NCBI RefSeq assembly: GCF_017599345.1
Contig: NZ_JAGFVL010000020.1
Location: 1 to 64,000 of the forward strand
Source: Gracilibacillus suaedae
GTDB taxonomy: Bacteria > Bacillota > Bacilli > Bacillales > Amphibacillaceae
Reading direction: 5' to 3'
Length of the DNA stretch: 64,000 nt
Shown here: positions 28,416-37,997 of the stretch, piece by piece
How the letters are laid out: every line of letters starts with the position of its first letter
How positions within the stretch are numbered: position 1 is the first letter of the stretch
Translations under genes and position numbers: made by a program
The notes under the pieces: model-generated
Told to the model about the DNA's origin: nothing
Database searches by the model: none
Seen by the model: only the letters and a program-made list of their open reading frames with translations

Positions 28416-31400
28416 TTATTTAAATTGGAACCAACTAAAATTAAAACGTGAACCCGGTAAAAAGATGAATGAAACCTTTTGCACTCCCTTTATCTCTTCT
28501 AAATCAAAACTTATGTCTTTGTAATTGTTGCTATGATCAAATTCTAGAATTTCTGCTTTTTCTCCTTTTCCATCAAAAAAACGAACATGTATTGAATTGT
28601 TATCAATCGGAGAGTGTCCGTTAATAACTAACTTAGTAGCACCTTTGTCTCCAAAATCAATATTATCGAACTCAAACGAAACGTTATTTCCAATTTCTTC
28701 AACTCGGTCTGATAACTTTTTGAACGTATCACCATAAATTTTATCTGCATTCACCACATAATTTTTAGAAAACGCTCGGTTGTGTTTTTTAAAAGAAAAT
28801 CCTTTAATATGCATTTTTTTATTCGTAACAAAATAGATTGATGTAATGCCTTTGAGCATTTTGGAAAGTTTGTATGTTTCTGATTGATATACATTCCACT
28901 TAGATACTTTCTGATAAGTAGTGTCCGCTAATAATTCACTTTTTGAATCATACGGCTTTCCTTCCCAGATCTGTAGATCATATTCTTCACTTGTAAGTGC
29001 AAAAATTGGTATAGTAATTTCATCTGACCCCTCTTTACCAAAATCAATATTCCAGAATCCTATTACCGTTTCACCATCTCGACTAGTTGCAATACCTCGT
29101 TCATTACCATTTGTCACTTCCCCTTTACTCTCATCATATAAACCAGCAGAAATAAAGCAATAAGGGTCTTTATAAGCAGTACCTAATTTTTCTGCTGTAA
29201 ATTCCAATTCAGAAATAATGTTAATGTGTTCTTTACCATTTTTACTTGTACAACGAACTCTGAAATCACCATCTCCAAACGCAGTTACGATCGCTTCTTT
29301 TCCATGCGCTTTAATAGCTGCAATATTTGATGCTATCCCTACGTCATTTACTACACTCCATTCTATCTCAGTATAATCTGTATTAGCTGGATAAAGCCTG
29401 GCATGTACTTTTGCTTCTTGTTTTTCCTTGTTTAAAATTTGCCCACTGTCTGAACAAATTTCTATTTTTCGCAATGGAATTTCTTCTTGATTTCCTGTTA
29501 ATACTTCCATTGATTGATTATGATCCAAAGGTATACTGCTTTGTTGGTTTGTGCTCGTCATTCCTTCAGCGTATAGCTGTACAGAAGTACTTGTTAATTG
29601 GGGAGAAGTAACGGTAATAGTTATTGGACCTGTTTCTAACGTAGAACCTATAATCGCCATTAGTTTACCATTAAATAACCTTCTGCTAATTCCTTTGTAT
29701 TGATCATAATCAGTACTATCTCCGTTATCCAATCCTACCAATCGCCCCTCTCCTTGAACATTTACATGTACACGATTATTCGCATTTTCGACTGGATGAC
29801 CATTACTGTCTTTCATACCAATTTCAATGAAAGCCAGATCTGCTCCATCTGCTTTAATGTTCTTTTTATCAGGATTCAGTACAATTTCAGCTGGATCTCC
29901 AAATGAATGCTTTTGATCTTGTGCAATGACCTGATCATACTCATCAAAAGCATTCGCTACAAGTGTTCCTTTTTGATATGGCACTTTCCACCATCCAGTT
30001 ATCGTATTTCCATTATGATGGTCAAATTCCTGAATGCCCAACGATTCACCATTTAAGATTAATTCAACTTTGGGAGCATTTGTTGCCACTCTTACGTCAA
30101 TAATCTGTCCTTCATTATAATCCCAATATGGAAATAGATGAATCATTGGTGCTTTCTTATAATTCGTCCACGCCGATTGATATATATAATAAGAATCTTT
30201 CTTAAAAGTAGCTGTATCAACCTGACCAAAATAAGAATTCTTCGTATGATACGGAGTCGGTTCTCCAATATAATCAAAACCACTCCAAATAAATTGCCCC
30301 AGTGAATAAGGGGTATCACGTTCTTGAATTAATGCAGCTTCTACTGATTTCGCTCCCCAACTTGTAGCACTATTCCCAAGTGCCGAACAATGCTGATCAT
30401 CATCAGCTAATATCGGTTTATTATATGGAAAGTGATACACTCCTCTGCTTTGAACAACTGCCATTGTCTCACTACCGTAAATCACCCAATCTGGATACTG
30501 TTGATGATGTTTCTCATAATATTTTTCACCATAGTTATACCCCACTACTTTGACAATATCTGCACATTTTTGGGCGTTTTCCCACGGCATATAATTAGAA
30601 CCTATCGTTACTACTGCATTTTGATTAGGATCGAACTGATAAACCGCTTCCATTAAATCTTTTGTTAGTTGCTGACCACGTTCATCAGCATGTGTATCGT
30701 AAATTTCATTTCCTATACTCCACATCAAAAGGCTAACATGATTTCGATCACGTTTTACCCATGATTCGATATCTTTTTCATACCATGACTTAAAAAATCT
30801 TGCATAATCATAAGTTGTTTTCGACCTTTCCCAAATATCAAACGCTTCCGTAACGACAAGGAACCCCATTTCATCTGCAAGCACCATTAATTCTTTTGCT
30901 GGCATATTATGTGCGGTACGTATCGCATTAACACCCATTTCTTTTAAGATTTGCATTCTTCTTCTTAAAGCGTTAACATTAAAAGCTACTCCTAAAGCTC
31001 CCAAATCATGGTGCTCATTGACACCGAATAATTTCATATGTTCACCATTCAGAAAAATTCCTCTATACGGATCAAGTGTTACTTCTTTAAAGCCAATATT
31101 TTGACTGTGTGACTCTACTATTTCATAGCTATCATTTTTCTGCAATGTAGTATTTAATTTATATAAATGCGGAGAATCAATATTCCATATATAAGGATTA
31201 GTTATCTGTAACGCTAGTTCATTTGAATTTTGTCCTGGTTCGATTTTAGCAGAAACGCTGGCTACTACTTCTCCCTCTTTTTCAAGAGAATGTGTTAATA
31301 TAAGTGATTCAATTAATTGCACCTTGGTATCAAGCTCAACTTTCCAATGATCACTTTCCTTAAAGGTAGATACATAAATACCATCCGTCTCTATATAATT

Positions 31401-31826
31401 ATGACTGCGCTCTTTCAACCAAACATTACGATAAATACCCGCCCCTGTATACCATCTGCTATTAGGACTTTGGTAAGTTACCTTTAGTAAGATGTCATTC
31501 TTACCCTCAACTAGAAATTTTGTAATATTGTGTTCAAACTTAGAATAACCATATTTCCACTCTCCTGCAAAATGGTTATTCACATATAATTGAGAATCCA
31601 TGTAAACACCTTCGAAACATAGCAATACATTATCTGGGATTGATTGGTATTCCATTGTTTTTTTGTACCAACCCCTACTGTTCTCGTATAGTTTTTTTGT
31701 ATTATAAATTAACCAGTCATGTGGGATTTCTACTGGTTTAAAATTAAGTTGTTCACTTGTTTCTGTATCTAAGTCACTCTTTACAAATAACCAATTATTA
31801 TTAAATAATTCCGTTCGATTGATCAT
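28416..31826 (-). CDS. Large glycoside hydrolase family 2 enzyme, probable beta-galactosidase
   Basis: This 1136-residue protein has no signal peptide and so acts in the cytoplasm. The N-terminal GH2 jelly roll (to about 140) and immunoglobulin-like domain (about 145-250) lead to the TIM barrel (about 255-560), with acid/base Glu374 in 'LLMWSIGNEIYD' and nucleophile Glu453 in 'VIYGSETMAVV'. Next come a DUF4982-like domain ('VELILNGESLGIQEF'), an Ig-like invasin/adhesin-type domain ('IKADGADLAFIEIGMKDSNG') and a C-terminal beta-rich region of about 350 residues. That architecture occurs in GH2 beta-galactosidases acting on plant oligosaccharides; beta-glucuronidase or exo-mannosidase specificities are less likely. 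It lies between the DUF624 and Gfo/Idh genes. Confidence 0.88.
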   Translation of the reverse strand: MINRTELFNNNWLFVKSDLDTETSEQLNFKPVEIPHDWLIYNTKKLYENSRGWYKKTMEYQSIPDNVLLCFEGVYMDSQLYVNNHFAGEWKYGYSKFEHNITKFLVEGKNDILLKVTYQSPNSRWYTGAGIYRNVWLKERSHNYIETDGIYVSTFKESDHWKVELDTKVQLIESLILTHSLEKEGEVVASVSAKIEPGQNSNELALQITNPYIWNIDSPHLYKLNTTLQKNDSYEIVESHSQNIGFKEVTLDPYRGIFLNGEHMKLFGVNEHHDLGALGVAFNVNALRRRMQILKEMGVNAIRTAHNMPAKELMVLADEMGFLVVTEAFDIWERSKTTYDYARFFKSWYEKDIESWVKRDRNHVSLLMWSIGNEIYDTHADERGQQLTKDLMEAVYQFDPNQNAVVTIGSNYMPWENAQKCADIVKVVGYNYGEKYYEKHHQQYPDWVIYGSETMAVVQSRGVYHFPYNKPILADDDQHCSALGNSATSWGAKSVEAALIQERDTPYSLGQFIWSGFDYIGEPTPYHTKNSYFGQVDTATFKKDSYYIYQSAWTNYKKAPMIHLFPYWDYNEGQIIDVRVATNAPKVELILNGESLGIQEFDHHNGNTITGWWKVPYQKGTLVANAFDEYDQVIAQDQKHSFGDPAEIVLNPDKKNIKADGADLAFIEIGMKDSNGHPVENANNRVHVNVQGEGRLVGLDNGDSTDYDQYKGISRRLFNGKLMAIIGSTLETGPITITVTSPQLTSTSVQLYAEGMTSTNQQSSIPLDHNQSMEVLTGNQEEIPLRKIEICSDSGQILNKEKQEAKVHARLYPANTDYTEIEWSVVNDVGIASNIAAIKAHGKEAIVTAFGDGDFRVRCTSKNGKEHINIISELEFTAEKLGTAYKDPYCFISAGLYDESKGEVTNGNERGIATSRDGETVIGFWNIDFGKEGSDEITIPIFALTSEEYDLQIWEGKPYDSKSELLADTTYQKVSKWNVYQSETYKLSKMLKGITSIYFVTNKKMHIKGFSFKKHNRAFSKNYVVNADKIYGDTFKKLSDRVEEIGNNVSFEFDNIDFGDKGATKLVINGHSPIDNNSIHVRFFDGKGEKAEILEFDHSNNYKDISFDLEEIKGVQKVSFIFLPGSRFNFSWFQFK

Positions 31827-31853
31827 AGTGGTTCACCATCACTCCTATAGAAA

Positions 31854-32546
31854 TTATTTATGTATTCTATTGCTCTCGTTTTTTACAAAGCTAAATTTCA
31901 CATCTTCAATAATCGGTTTGGTATTTAATATTAGTAACCAAGCTACTAAGCTACTAATAAACAGAACTATAAAGTCAGATGTAAAAAACATAAGTACAAT
32001 AGTGAGAAACAGAATTCCCATATTACCCGTTGATCTTTTAACCCATGTAAAAAAATAATATAGAGACAACCGATAAATATCTCTTATTCTGAATTTATAA
32101 TGAGTGGTAATAACCAAAGAATAAAATGCAAAAATGACCATGATTAACAAAACCACCAAAAAAATACCATTTAAAATTTGATAGAATACAGTTGGATTTT
32201 GATTAAAATACTGAATATCGATAACTATAATAAAAAAGGCAGTTAGTATAGGTAACCATACTTTTGTAACATCCCAGTAGTTCATTTTATAAGCTTTTAA
32301 AAACTCCTTAATTGGTGTTACTTCTTTTTTTCTTACTAATACACTTACACTATGAAATAAAGCAGCAAGTGCGGGTCCAGTAGGAATAAACGCTATATAA
32401 TAAAATATAGCATTGGATATGCTAGGAATTAACAAGATAAGTGCAGCAAAACTAAGAACATTGGTTAACACAAATAAAATATTTAATATTAATAACCAAT
32501 AAACATAATTAGAAAAACGATAAAATCCACCTTGATTTAAATCCAT
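31854..32546 (-). CDS. DUF624 (YesL-like) membrane protein
   Basis: This protein of about 230 residues has around five membrane segments. 'YWLLILNILFVLTNVLSFAA' and 'FIPTGPALAALFHSVSVLVRK' are the family's N-terminal half; 'TGPALAAL' is close to 'AGPSLAAL' in the paralogue at 53233. ATG 32546 is preferred, as AAAGGG lies 7 bp upstream. It is followed by the GH2 gene after 27 bp. Its role is unknown; DUF624 proteins accompany sugar importers. The other member at 7592 is more distant. Confidence 0.85.
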   Translation of the reverse strand: MDLNQGGFYRFSNYVYWLLILNILFVLTNVLSFAALILLIPSISNAIFYYIAFIPTGPALAALFHSVSVLVRKKEVTPIKEFLKAYKMNYWDVTKVWLPILTAFFIIVIDIQYFNQNPTVFYQILNGIFLVVLLIMVIFAFYSLVITTHYKFRIRDIYRLSLYYFFTWVKRSTGNMGILFLTIVLMFFTSDFIVLFISSLVAWLLILNTKPIIEDVKFSFVKNESNRIHK

Positions 32547-32756
32547 CAAAAAACCCTTTCTTTTTTATCTATTTTTTATAACATTCTACTATGAATTGTT
32601 GTCACATGGGTAATTATTAGAATTATTTTTTATAGAATGTTTATACATTTTTTTGATGAACTTAGCAGTTATTCTTCCCCCTTTTTCTTAATGATTTTCA
32701 AATGTCTTCCAACATGTATCTAAATACAACAGAATAAAATTTCTGATAAAGAAGTA

Positions 32757-32789
32757 TATAACACGGAGAAGGAATTCCTCCGTGTTATA
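32757..32789 (-). terminator. Hairpin between binding-protein gene and DUF624 gene
   Basis: TATAACACGGAG (32757-32768) pairs perfectly with CTCCGTGTTATA (32778-32789). It starts 13 bp after the binding-protein stop codon. No strong T-run follows, so it may be a partial terminator or an mRNA 3'-end stabiliser that lets the binding-protein gene be expressed above the downstream genes. Confidence 0.7.
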
Positions 32790-32801
32790 GTTTACTCCAT
32801 A

Positions 32802-34442
32802 TTATTTATTGTTTTGGTACACTTCATTTGCAAGATCTACATATCCTTGCATATTTTTACCTTCTAGTTCTTGTATATAAGCATCCCATTCTGACATATC
32901 TCTATCACCCACAATGAATTTCAATGTGTTTTGTTCAACAGTGTCTTTTAACGGTGTTTCTAATAATGAAGATTGCTCTAGCTGTGTCGTATCATAGCGG
33001 ATTGGTGGATCTGGTAATAAAAGTTCTTTTGTTTCGTGCATTGCGTTTTGGAATTCAATTTCTTCCTCACTAAACATCGAGTGAAGTAATTCAGTTGGAC
33101 CACCGTAAGACCAATTACCTTGGGAAAAACCGTAATCAATTTGAAGGTGTTTTTCCGCGCCCTCATTCATTCCACGGAATGTAACGTCTTCTGCTAGCTG
33201 ACGGTTACCGCCTTCTTTAGTAAATGTTTCTCCTTCAACCCCCCATTTAGCAAACTCTAAACCTTCATCACTGTATAATAGCCAGTCAATGAATTGTAGC
33301 ATTGCTTCGAAATTAGGGTCTTCTGCTGCTTTTGCCGAGAACATGATACCGTTTTCGAGTTTAGATCCATTCATTAATTGTCCAGCAGGACCACCTGGAA
33401 CTACAATTTTCTTAATAGAATAATTGTCTTTACCCAATGTTTCATTCATGGTTGTACGATATTGTGTTAACGTTTGCCCATTTGTATTAATTACAAAAGA
33501 TTCGCCGGAAGTGAACTTCTCAATTGCAGGATCATCTTCTTGTGTAACACTTTCAGGGTCTAATAATCCTTGTTCAATTAATCCGTTGAAATATTCAACC
33601 ATCGAACGATATTCTTCTGTCGCGGGCGCAAAAATAAATTCATCGGAATCTTCTTGATATTCCAACATATTTCCTAGACCCCAACCAGCTCTTGTACCAA
33701 ACCCAGTCGCTGCAATATTTAGAGTACTTTCAAACTGGAATCTGTCAGAGAATGGGTACTTGTCAGGGTATGCTTCTTTCATTGCCACAAGCATTTCTTC
33801 TACTTCTTCCCACGTTGTTGGTTCTTCAAGTCCAAGCTCTTCTAAGATATCTGTTCTTACTGCTAAACTATAATCCGGCCATACATTTTCATGAATTCCT
33901 GGTAAAACATAGTATTTGCCATCACGTTGACGTAATCCCTCTAAGAATGGTTCAATTTCCCATTCTTCTACTTTTTGTTGATAGTGCGGCATCAAATCTA
34001 CATAGTCACTAATCGGTAATATTGCTCCTGAAGATACGAATTGTGTTTCTTCTCCCGGATATGTTTTTGGTATAATATAAGGTGCATCACCACTACTGAT
34101 TAACAAACTTCTTTTTTCCGTGTAATCACTCATTGGTACAGAAGTAATGTCTAATGAGACATTCGTTTTCTCTTTTAGTTTCTCAAAGAATAACCAATTT
34201 TCGTCTAGTGGATAGTTTGGGTGATCATTAAAAAGCGATGTAAATGTTACAGGCTCTGTAGCTTTAAATGAATCACCTACACTGTAATCCTCCATTGCTA
34301 CTCCTGATCCGCCTTCACTTGATGGATCATCATCACCTTCTTCAACGTCATCAGACGAACTAGAATCACTGCAAGCTGCTAATACACCAACAACAAACAC
34401 TAACAAGATCGTTAACATCATTTTTTTCCATTTCTTGGTCAT
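32802..34442 (-). CDS. Lpl-type extracellular sugar-binding lipoprotein
   Basis: This lipoprotein of 546 residues belongs to the LplA-like branch of CUT1 binding proteins, larger than ordinary ones and serving importers of plant-polymer oligosaccharides. Lipobox LAAC gives Cys24, then an acidic linker. 'LFNDHPNYPLDENWLFFEKL', 'LLISSGDAPYIIP', 'TDILEELGLEEPTTWEEVEE' and 'VPGGPAGQ' are typical. ATG 34442 is chosen because AGGGGGA lies upstream; ATG 34496 lacks one. It is encoded after its two permeases. A decayed fragment at 63578-63760 is closely related to about residues 403-460 of this protein. Confidence 0.92.
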   Translation of the reverse strand: MTKKWKKMMLTILLVFVVGVLAACSDSSSSDDVEEGDDDPSSEGGSGVAMEDYSVGDSFKATEPVTFTSLFNDHPNYPLDENWLFFEKLKEKTNVSLDITSVPMSDYTEKRSLLISSGDAPYIIPKTYPGEETQFVSSGAILPISDYVDLMPHYQQKVEEWEIEPFLEGLRQRDGKYYVLPGIHENVWPDYSLAVRTDILEELGLEEPTTWEEVEEMLVAMKEAYPDKYPFSDRFQFESTLNIAATGFGTRAGWGLGNMLEYQEDSDEFIFAPATEEYRSMVEYFNGLIEQGLLDPESVTQEDDPAIEKFTSGESFVINTNGQTLTQYRTTMNETLGKDNYSIKKIVVPGGPAGQLMNGSKLENGIMFSAKAAEDPNFEAMLQFIDWLLYSDEGLEFAKWGVEGETFTKEGGNRQLAEDVTFRGMNEGAEKHLQIDYGFSQGNWSYGGPTELLHSMFSEEEIEFQNAMHETKELLLPDPPIRYDTTQLEQSSLLETPLKDTVEQNTLKFIVGDRDMSEWDAYIQELEGKNMQGYVDLANEVYQNNK

Positions 34443-34553
34443 GGAACTTCCCCCTCTTATTATGTTTGAACATAAATATAAATAATTGCACTTCATCAGT
34501 TTCGGCTATTTATTTTGTTAAGCCAACCACCTCCTTAAAGACTTGTCATTTTA

Positions 34554-35426
34554 TCATCCTTTTACTGAACCTAACATGACACCTGACACAAAATATTTTT
34601 GAATATACGGATATACCATTAAGATAGGTAATACCGTCAATACCATTGTCACAGATTTTATATTCGCTGAAATTTGAACCATGTTATCTGCTGCTGTTGC
34701 ACCAGTTCCAACTGTCGCTTCTGCACCTTTAATCATGTTTCTTAAATAAATAGATACAGGAAATAATTCTTTATCCGAAAAGAAAATAAATGCTGGGAAC
34801 CAAGAGTTCCAGTGTGTAACTGCATAGAATAACATCATAGTTGCTAAAATTGGTTTTGACAGCGGCAACACAATTTTGAACAGAATACCAAAAGTGCTTG
34901 AACCATCCATAATTGCTGCTTCTTCTAATTCATCCGGGATGTTTTGAAAGAAGGTTCTCATAATCAACATATTGAATACACTAATCGCATTAGGTATTAC
35001 GATCGCCCATATACTGTTCCCAAATCCTAAAGATGTTACAAGTACATAGTTAGGAATTAAACCACCATTAAAAAACATAGTAAACACGAAGAATAAAGTT
35101 AAAAATCTTCTGCCTTTTAATCTAGTTTTAGATAATGGGTAAGCAATCATTGTCGATAAGATTAGTGATATTATTGTTCCAACAACCGTATAGACAACTG
35201 TATTTTTATAGTTAATCCAAAACATTGTATCGGACATGATTTGTTTATACGTTTCAACGTTAAAACCTTTTGGCCATAGACTAACTTGACCAGAATTTAT
35301 ATAGGCTTCTGAACTAAAGGATTGTGCAACGATATTAAAGAATGGAAATAATGTTACAAATACAATGAACATTAAAACAGTTATATTAAAGACTCTGAAG
35401 ATTTTATATTGCCATGATTGCTTCAT
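34554..35426 (-). CDS. CUT1 permease, LplC/YtcP type
   Basis: This 290-residue permease has six predicted membrane segments and EAA loop 'DELEEAAIMDGSSTFGILFK'. 'SEAYINSGQVSLWPKGFNVE' is the extracellular part after the first membrane segment, typical of LplC/YtcP. The C-terminus 'FVSGVMLGSVKG' is conserved. AGGAGGGG lies before the ATG. It lies 13 bp downstream of the other permease gene. Confidence 0.93.
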   Translation of the reverse strand: MKQSWQYKIFRVFNITVLMFIVFVTLFPFFNIVAQSFSSEAYINSGQVSLWPKGFNVETYKQIMSDTMFWINYKNTVVYTVVGTIISLILSTMIAYPLSKTRLKGRRFLTLFFVFTMFFNGGLIPNYVLVTSLGFGNSIWAIVIPNAISVFNMLIMRTFFQNIPDELEEAAIMDGSSTFGILFKIVLPLSKPILATMMLFYAVTHWNSWFPAFIFFSDKELFPVSIYLRNMIKGAEATVGTGATAADNMVQISANIKSVTMVLTVLPILMVYPYIQKYFVSGVMLGSVKG

Positions 35427-35439
35427 GATTTATCCCCTC

Positions 35440-36381
35440 CTACCACAAACTGTTATCTGTAATTCTTCTAGAAAGATAATTCGCGCCTAACACTAATATT
35501 AAACCAATGATAGATTCAAAAAGGCCAATTGCTGTACCGTAACTAAAACTACCTGATTCCAGACCCACTCGGTATACGTAAGTAGCAATTACGTCAGCTG
35601 TCTCATATGTTAACGGATTGTAAAGTAGTAAAACTTTCTCAAAACCTATTTGCAAGAAATTACCAATATTTAAAATTAATAATACTATAATAGTAGGTAA
35701 AATCCCCGGGATAGTAATGTGTATTGTTTGTTTCCATCTGTTTGCTCCATCAATTCTTGCTGCTTCATACAGTTCTTCGTTTATACCTGTTAAAGCTGCA
35801 AGATAAAGTATTGCTCCCCAACCTAACGTTTGCCACAAGTCAACACTTACAAAGATCGTTCTGAACCACTCTGGTAATTGCATGAAACTGATTTTTTCAA
35901 ATCCCCAACTTGCTAGCAAACTGTTAACAGGACCGTTAAGAGCTAATACTTCAAATACCATCCCAGCTACCACAACCACTGAGAAAAAGTGTGGCAAATA
36001 AGAAGCCGTTTGTACAAAACGTTTAAATAATTGACTTTTCAATTCGTTAAGTAGTAATGCAAAAATAATAGGTGCTGGAAAGGTGATAACTAAAAGTAAA
36101 AAGGCTAAAATAAATGTATTGGCAAAGACATTATAAAAGGTCGGATCATTTAAAAACATATTAAAATACTGCAATCCTACCCATTCTTCCCCAATAATAC
36201 TTCCACCAGGTACAAATCTTCTGAAGGCGATAATATTACCAAACATCGGACCGTATTTAAAAATAATTAAGTATATTACTGGTAACAAAATCAATGAATA
36301 AAGTTGCCAATCCTTTTTTATACTAGTCCATAAATGACTCTTGGAAATTATAGATTCTTTCACTTTCTTGGTAGCTTCCAT
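35440..36381 (-). CDS. CUT1 permease, LplB type
   Basis: This permease of about 313 residues has 'LILLPVIYLIIFKYGPMFGN' as first membrane segment, 'AFRRFVPGGSIIGEEWVGLQ' after it, and EAA loop 'NEELYEAARIDGANRWKQTI'; all are LplB features. ATG 36381 follows AGGAGGGGGA; the upstream ATG at 36414 has no site. It is the first gene of the operon running to 27245. The promoter region upstream carries a cre-like sequence. Confidence 0.93.
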   Translation of the reverse strand: MEATKKVKESIISKSHLWTSIKKDWQLYSLILLPVIYLIIFKYGPMFGNIIAFRRFVPGGSIIGEEWVGLQYFNMFLNDPTFYNVFANTFILAFLLLVITFPAPIIFALLLNELKSQLFKRFVQTASYLPHFFSVVVVAGMVFEVLALNGPVNSLLASWGFEKISFMQLPEWFRTIFVSVDLWQTLGWGAILYLAALTGINEELYEAARIDGANRWKQTIHITIPGILPTIIVLLILNIGNFLQIGFEKVLLLYNPLTYETADVIATYVYRVGLESGSFSYGTAIGLFESIIGLILVLGANYLSRRITDNSLW

Positions 36382-36752
36382 ACTTTTCCCCCTCCTACTA
36401 CATCCATCCTCCATTAAAATACGTTCGTATGTATGAGAAAAGATGTTATTTAAACTCTACACAAAGAAAAGGCTTACATTTTTACATTTCATCCTTTACA
36501 TTCCACTACGCCCTAAAGATTTTTAGTATGACTAGTATGGTAATAATAACAAAACAAAGCAGAGAACGCTTTCAAACATCTTTGTTTGTTCGTTGAACTT
36601 ATTATATATTAGGTAATTCTATTTGTCAATATACTAGAATGGTAGTATTAAATGGTTTTAGATAAAAATTTTTATGTTTTAAAAACATAAAAAAGCTAAC
36701 GATATTATAAGTTAAATAAATCGTTAGCTTAACTTGTCTTTTTAGTAAAAGT
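36382..36752. other. Promoter region of the Lpl-type operon with hairpin
   Basis: No gene is seen. A cre-like site lies at 36561-36574. A 10-bp inverted repeat AAGCTAACGA (36693-36702) / TCGTTAGCTT (36721-36730) followed by TTTTTAG resembles a terminator for readthrough from the left or for the convergent strand. I could not assign -35/-10 boxes. Confidence 0.5.
36561..36574 (-). promoter_or_regulatory. cre-like site upstream of the Lpl-type operon
   Basis: AGAGAACGCTTTCA matches 12 of 14 positions of TGNAANCGNTNNCA, about 180 bp upstream of the first permease gene. Confidence 0.45.
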
Positions 36753-36868
36753 TTATCACGGTGCTAACCGCCTGAAACATTTCCACTTCCAGCTTCAATT
36801 AACACAAGAATAAGTTTTGGGATAAGTTTCGCTAATGATCAGTGGGGTCAAAAACCCCCACTGATCAT
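36753..36868. repeat. Structured intergenic repeat R2, copy 3, ending in a terminator-like hairpin
   Basis: TTATCACGGTGCTAACC (36753-36769) is followed by AAGTTTCGCTAATGATCAG and a 13-bp stem ATGATCAGTGGGG (36835-36847) / CCCCACTGATCAT (36856-36868). The same parts occur at 1877-2005. The hairpin begins 10 bp after the Gfo/Idh stop codon at 36878 and can terminate that gene. Confidence 0.65.
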
Positions 36869-36877
36869 AGTCTCACT

Positions 36878-37897
36878 TTATAGATATACTTTCCCACCTT
36901 TCTCTGCACTTTCTATTGCTGCAAATACCATTTTCATACTATGAATGTTATCATTACAATCTGTTTCTGCTTGACGATTTTCTTCCAAAGCAGAAAACAT
37001 TTCATCTAAGCAGCCAGCATGTTCTTCTTTTCCAGTCCAACTATTTGGTATCGTGCTTTTTTCCGTTTCTTTGAAAAAAGCTGTGTCAGCTGGCTTCTTG
37101 ACGATTTCGGTTGTAAGATGTTCAAAACCGTCCCATTTAGCTGTCCCTTTCGTTCCGATAATTCGCCAATCCCCATTCCATGACGTTCGTAATCCTTCTG
37201 CTGCCCAGGAACCACGGAATGTAAAAACAGACCCATCTGCCATTTCAAATATACAAATAGCTGAAGCATTACCATTATACCATGACCCCGCCGGATTGAA
37301 TTCATGACAATAGACGGAGATAGCATTACTATTCGAAATATATCTCGCCTGATCAAATGTATGTATTGCCATATCAACAATTAACGGATGATCCATTTGC
37401 TCACGAAATCCGCCGAAATGAGGACCTAAGTAGAAATCTACATCTAAAGTATGAACTTTCCCTAATCCATCACTTTCCATGAAATGGCGAAGGGATCTTA
37501 TTTCTTTGAGATACCGTCGATTTTGCATGACACTATATGTTTTGTCTGTCCGTTCTGCTATTTTTTTCACTTCCAGAGCATCGTTTAAAGATTCTGCCAT
37601 CGGTTTTTCACCTAATACATGACATCCAGCTTCAAGTGCTGTTGTAACAACTTGCTTATGAGCAGCTGGAATGGTCACATCGAAGACGAGATTTGCTCCT
37701 GTTTCTTTTATGGCTGCTGCTAGATCTGTAAAAATAGGTACGTGTAAGTTGCGTTGATCAGCCATTTTCTGAGCTGCTTCCTTATTGAGGTCGACCAACC
37801 CGACAATTGAGGCATTTTCACGTTGTTCCACGTAGTCCAACCAAACATTTGCCATACCGCCACATCCAGCAACTATAATGTGATGTTCTGTAGACAT
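36878..37897 (-). CDS. Gfo/Idh/MocA-family oxidoreductase
   Basis: This 339-residue dehydrogenase has the Rossmann nucleotide-binding loop 'VAGCGGMANVWLDYV', the 'VLGEKPMAESL' motif (about 91-101) and the substrate-domain motif 'HPLIVDMAIHTFDQARYI'. AAGGGGTGAG precedes the ATG. It lies about 100 bp downstream of the alpha-xylosidase gene on the same strand. It is only distantly similar to the other Gfo/Idh protein at 27245, so they probably act on different sugars. The precise substrate is unknown. Confidence 0.9.
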   Translation of the reverse strand: MSTEHHIIVAGCGGMANVWLDYVEQRENASIVGLVDLNKEAAQKMADQRNLHVPIFTDLAAAIKETGANLVFDVTIPAAHKQVVTTALEAGCHVLGEKPMAESLNDALEVKKIAERTDKTYSVMQNRRYLKEIRSLRHFMESDGLGKVHTLDVDFYLGPHFGGFREQMDHPLIVDMAIHTFDQARYISNSNAISVYCHEFNPAGSWYNGNASAICIFEMADGSVFTFRGSWAAEGLRTSWNGDWRIIGTKGTAKWDGFEHLTTEIVKKPADTAFFKETEKSTIPNSWTGKEEHAGCLDEMFSALEENRQAETDCNDNIHSMKMVFAAIESAEKGGKVYL

Positions 37898-37954
37898 AGG
37901 CTCACCCCTTTACCACTCAATGATAACGGATTCATTCAGAGAATACTAGAATTT

Positions 37955-37992
37955 AGTATTCGCGAAATAAGTGTAGCTATCTCGCGAATACT
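37955..37992. terminator. Hairpin downstream of the alpha-xylosidase gene
   Basis: AGTATTCGCGA (37955-37965) pairs perfectly with TCGCGAATACT (37982-37992). It begins 5 bp after the alpha-xylosidase stop codon and lies about 60 bp upstream of the dehydrogenase start. No T-run is evident, so it could be a weak terminator or an operator for the dehydrogenase gene. Confidence 0.5.
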
Positions 37993-37997
37993 CTGCA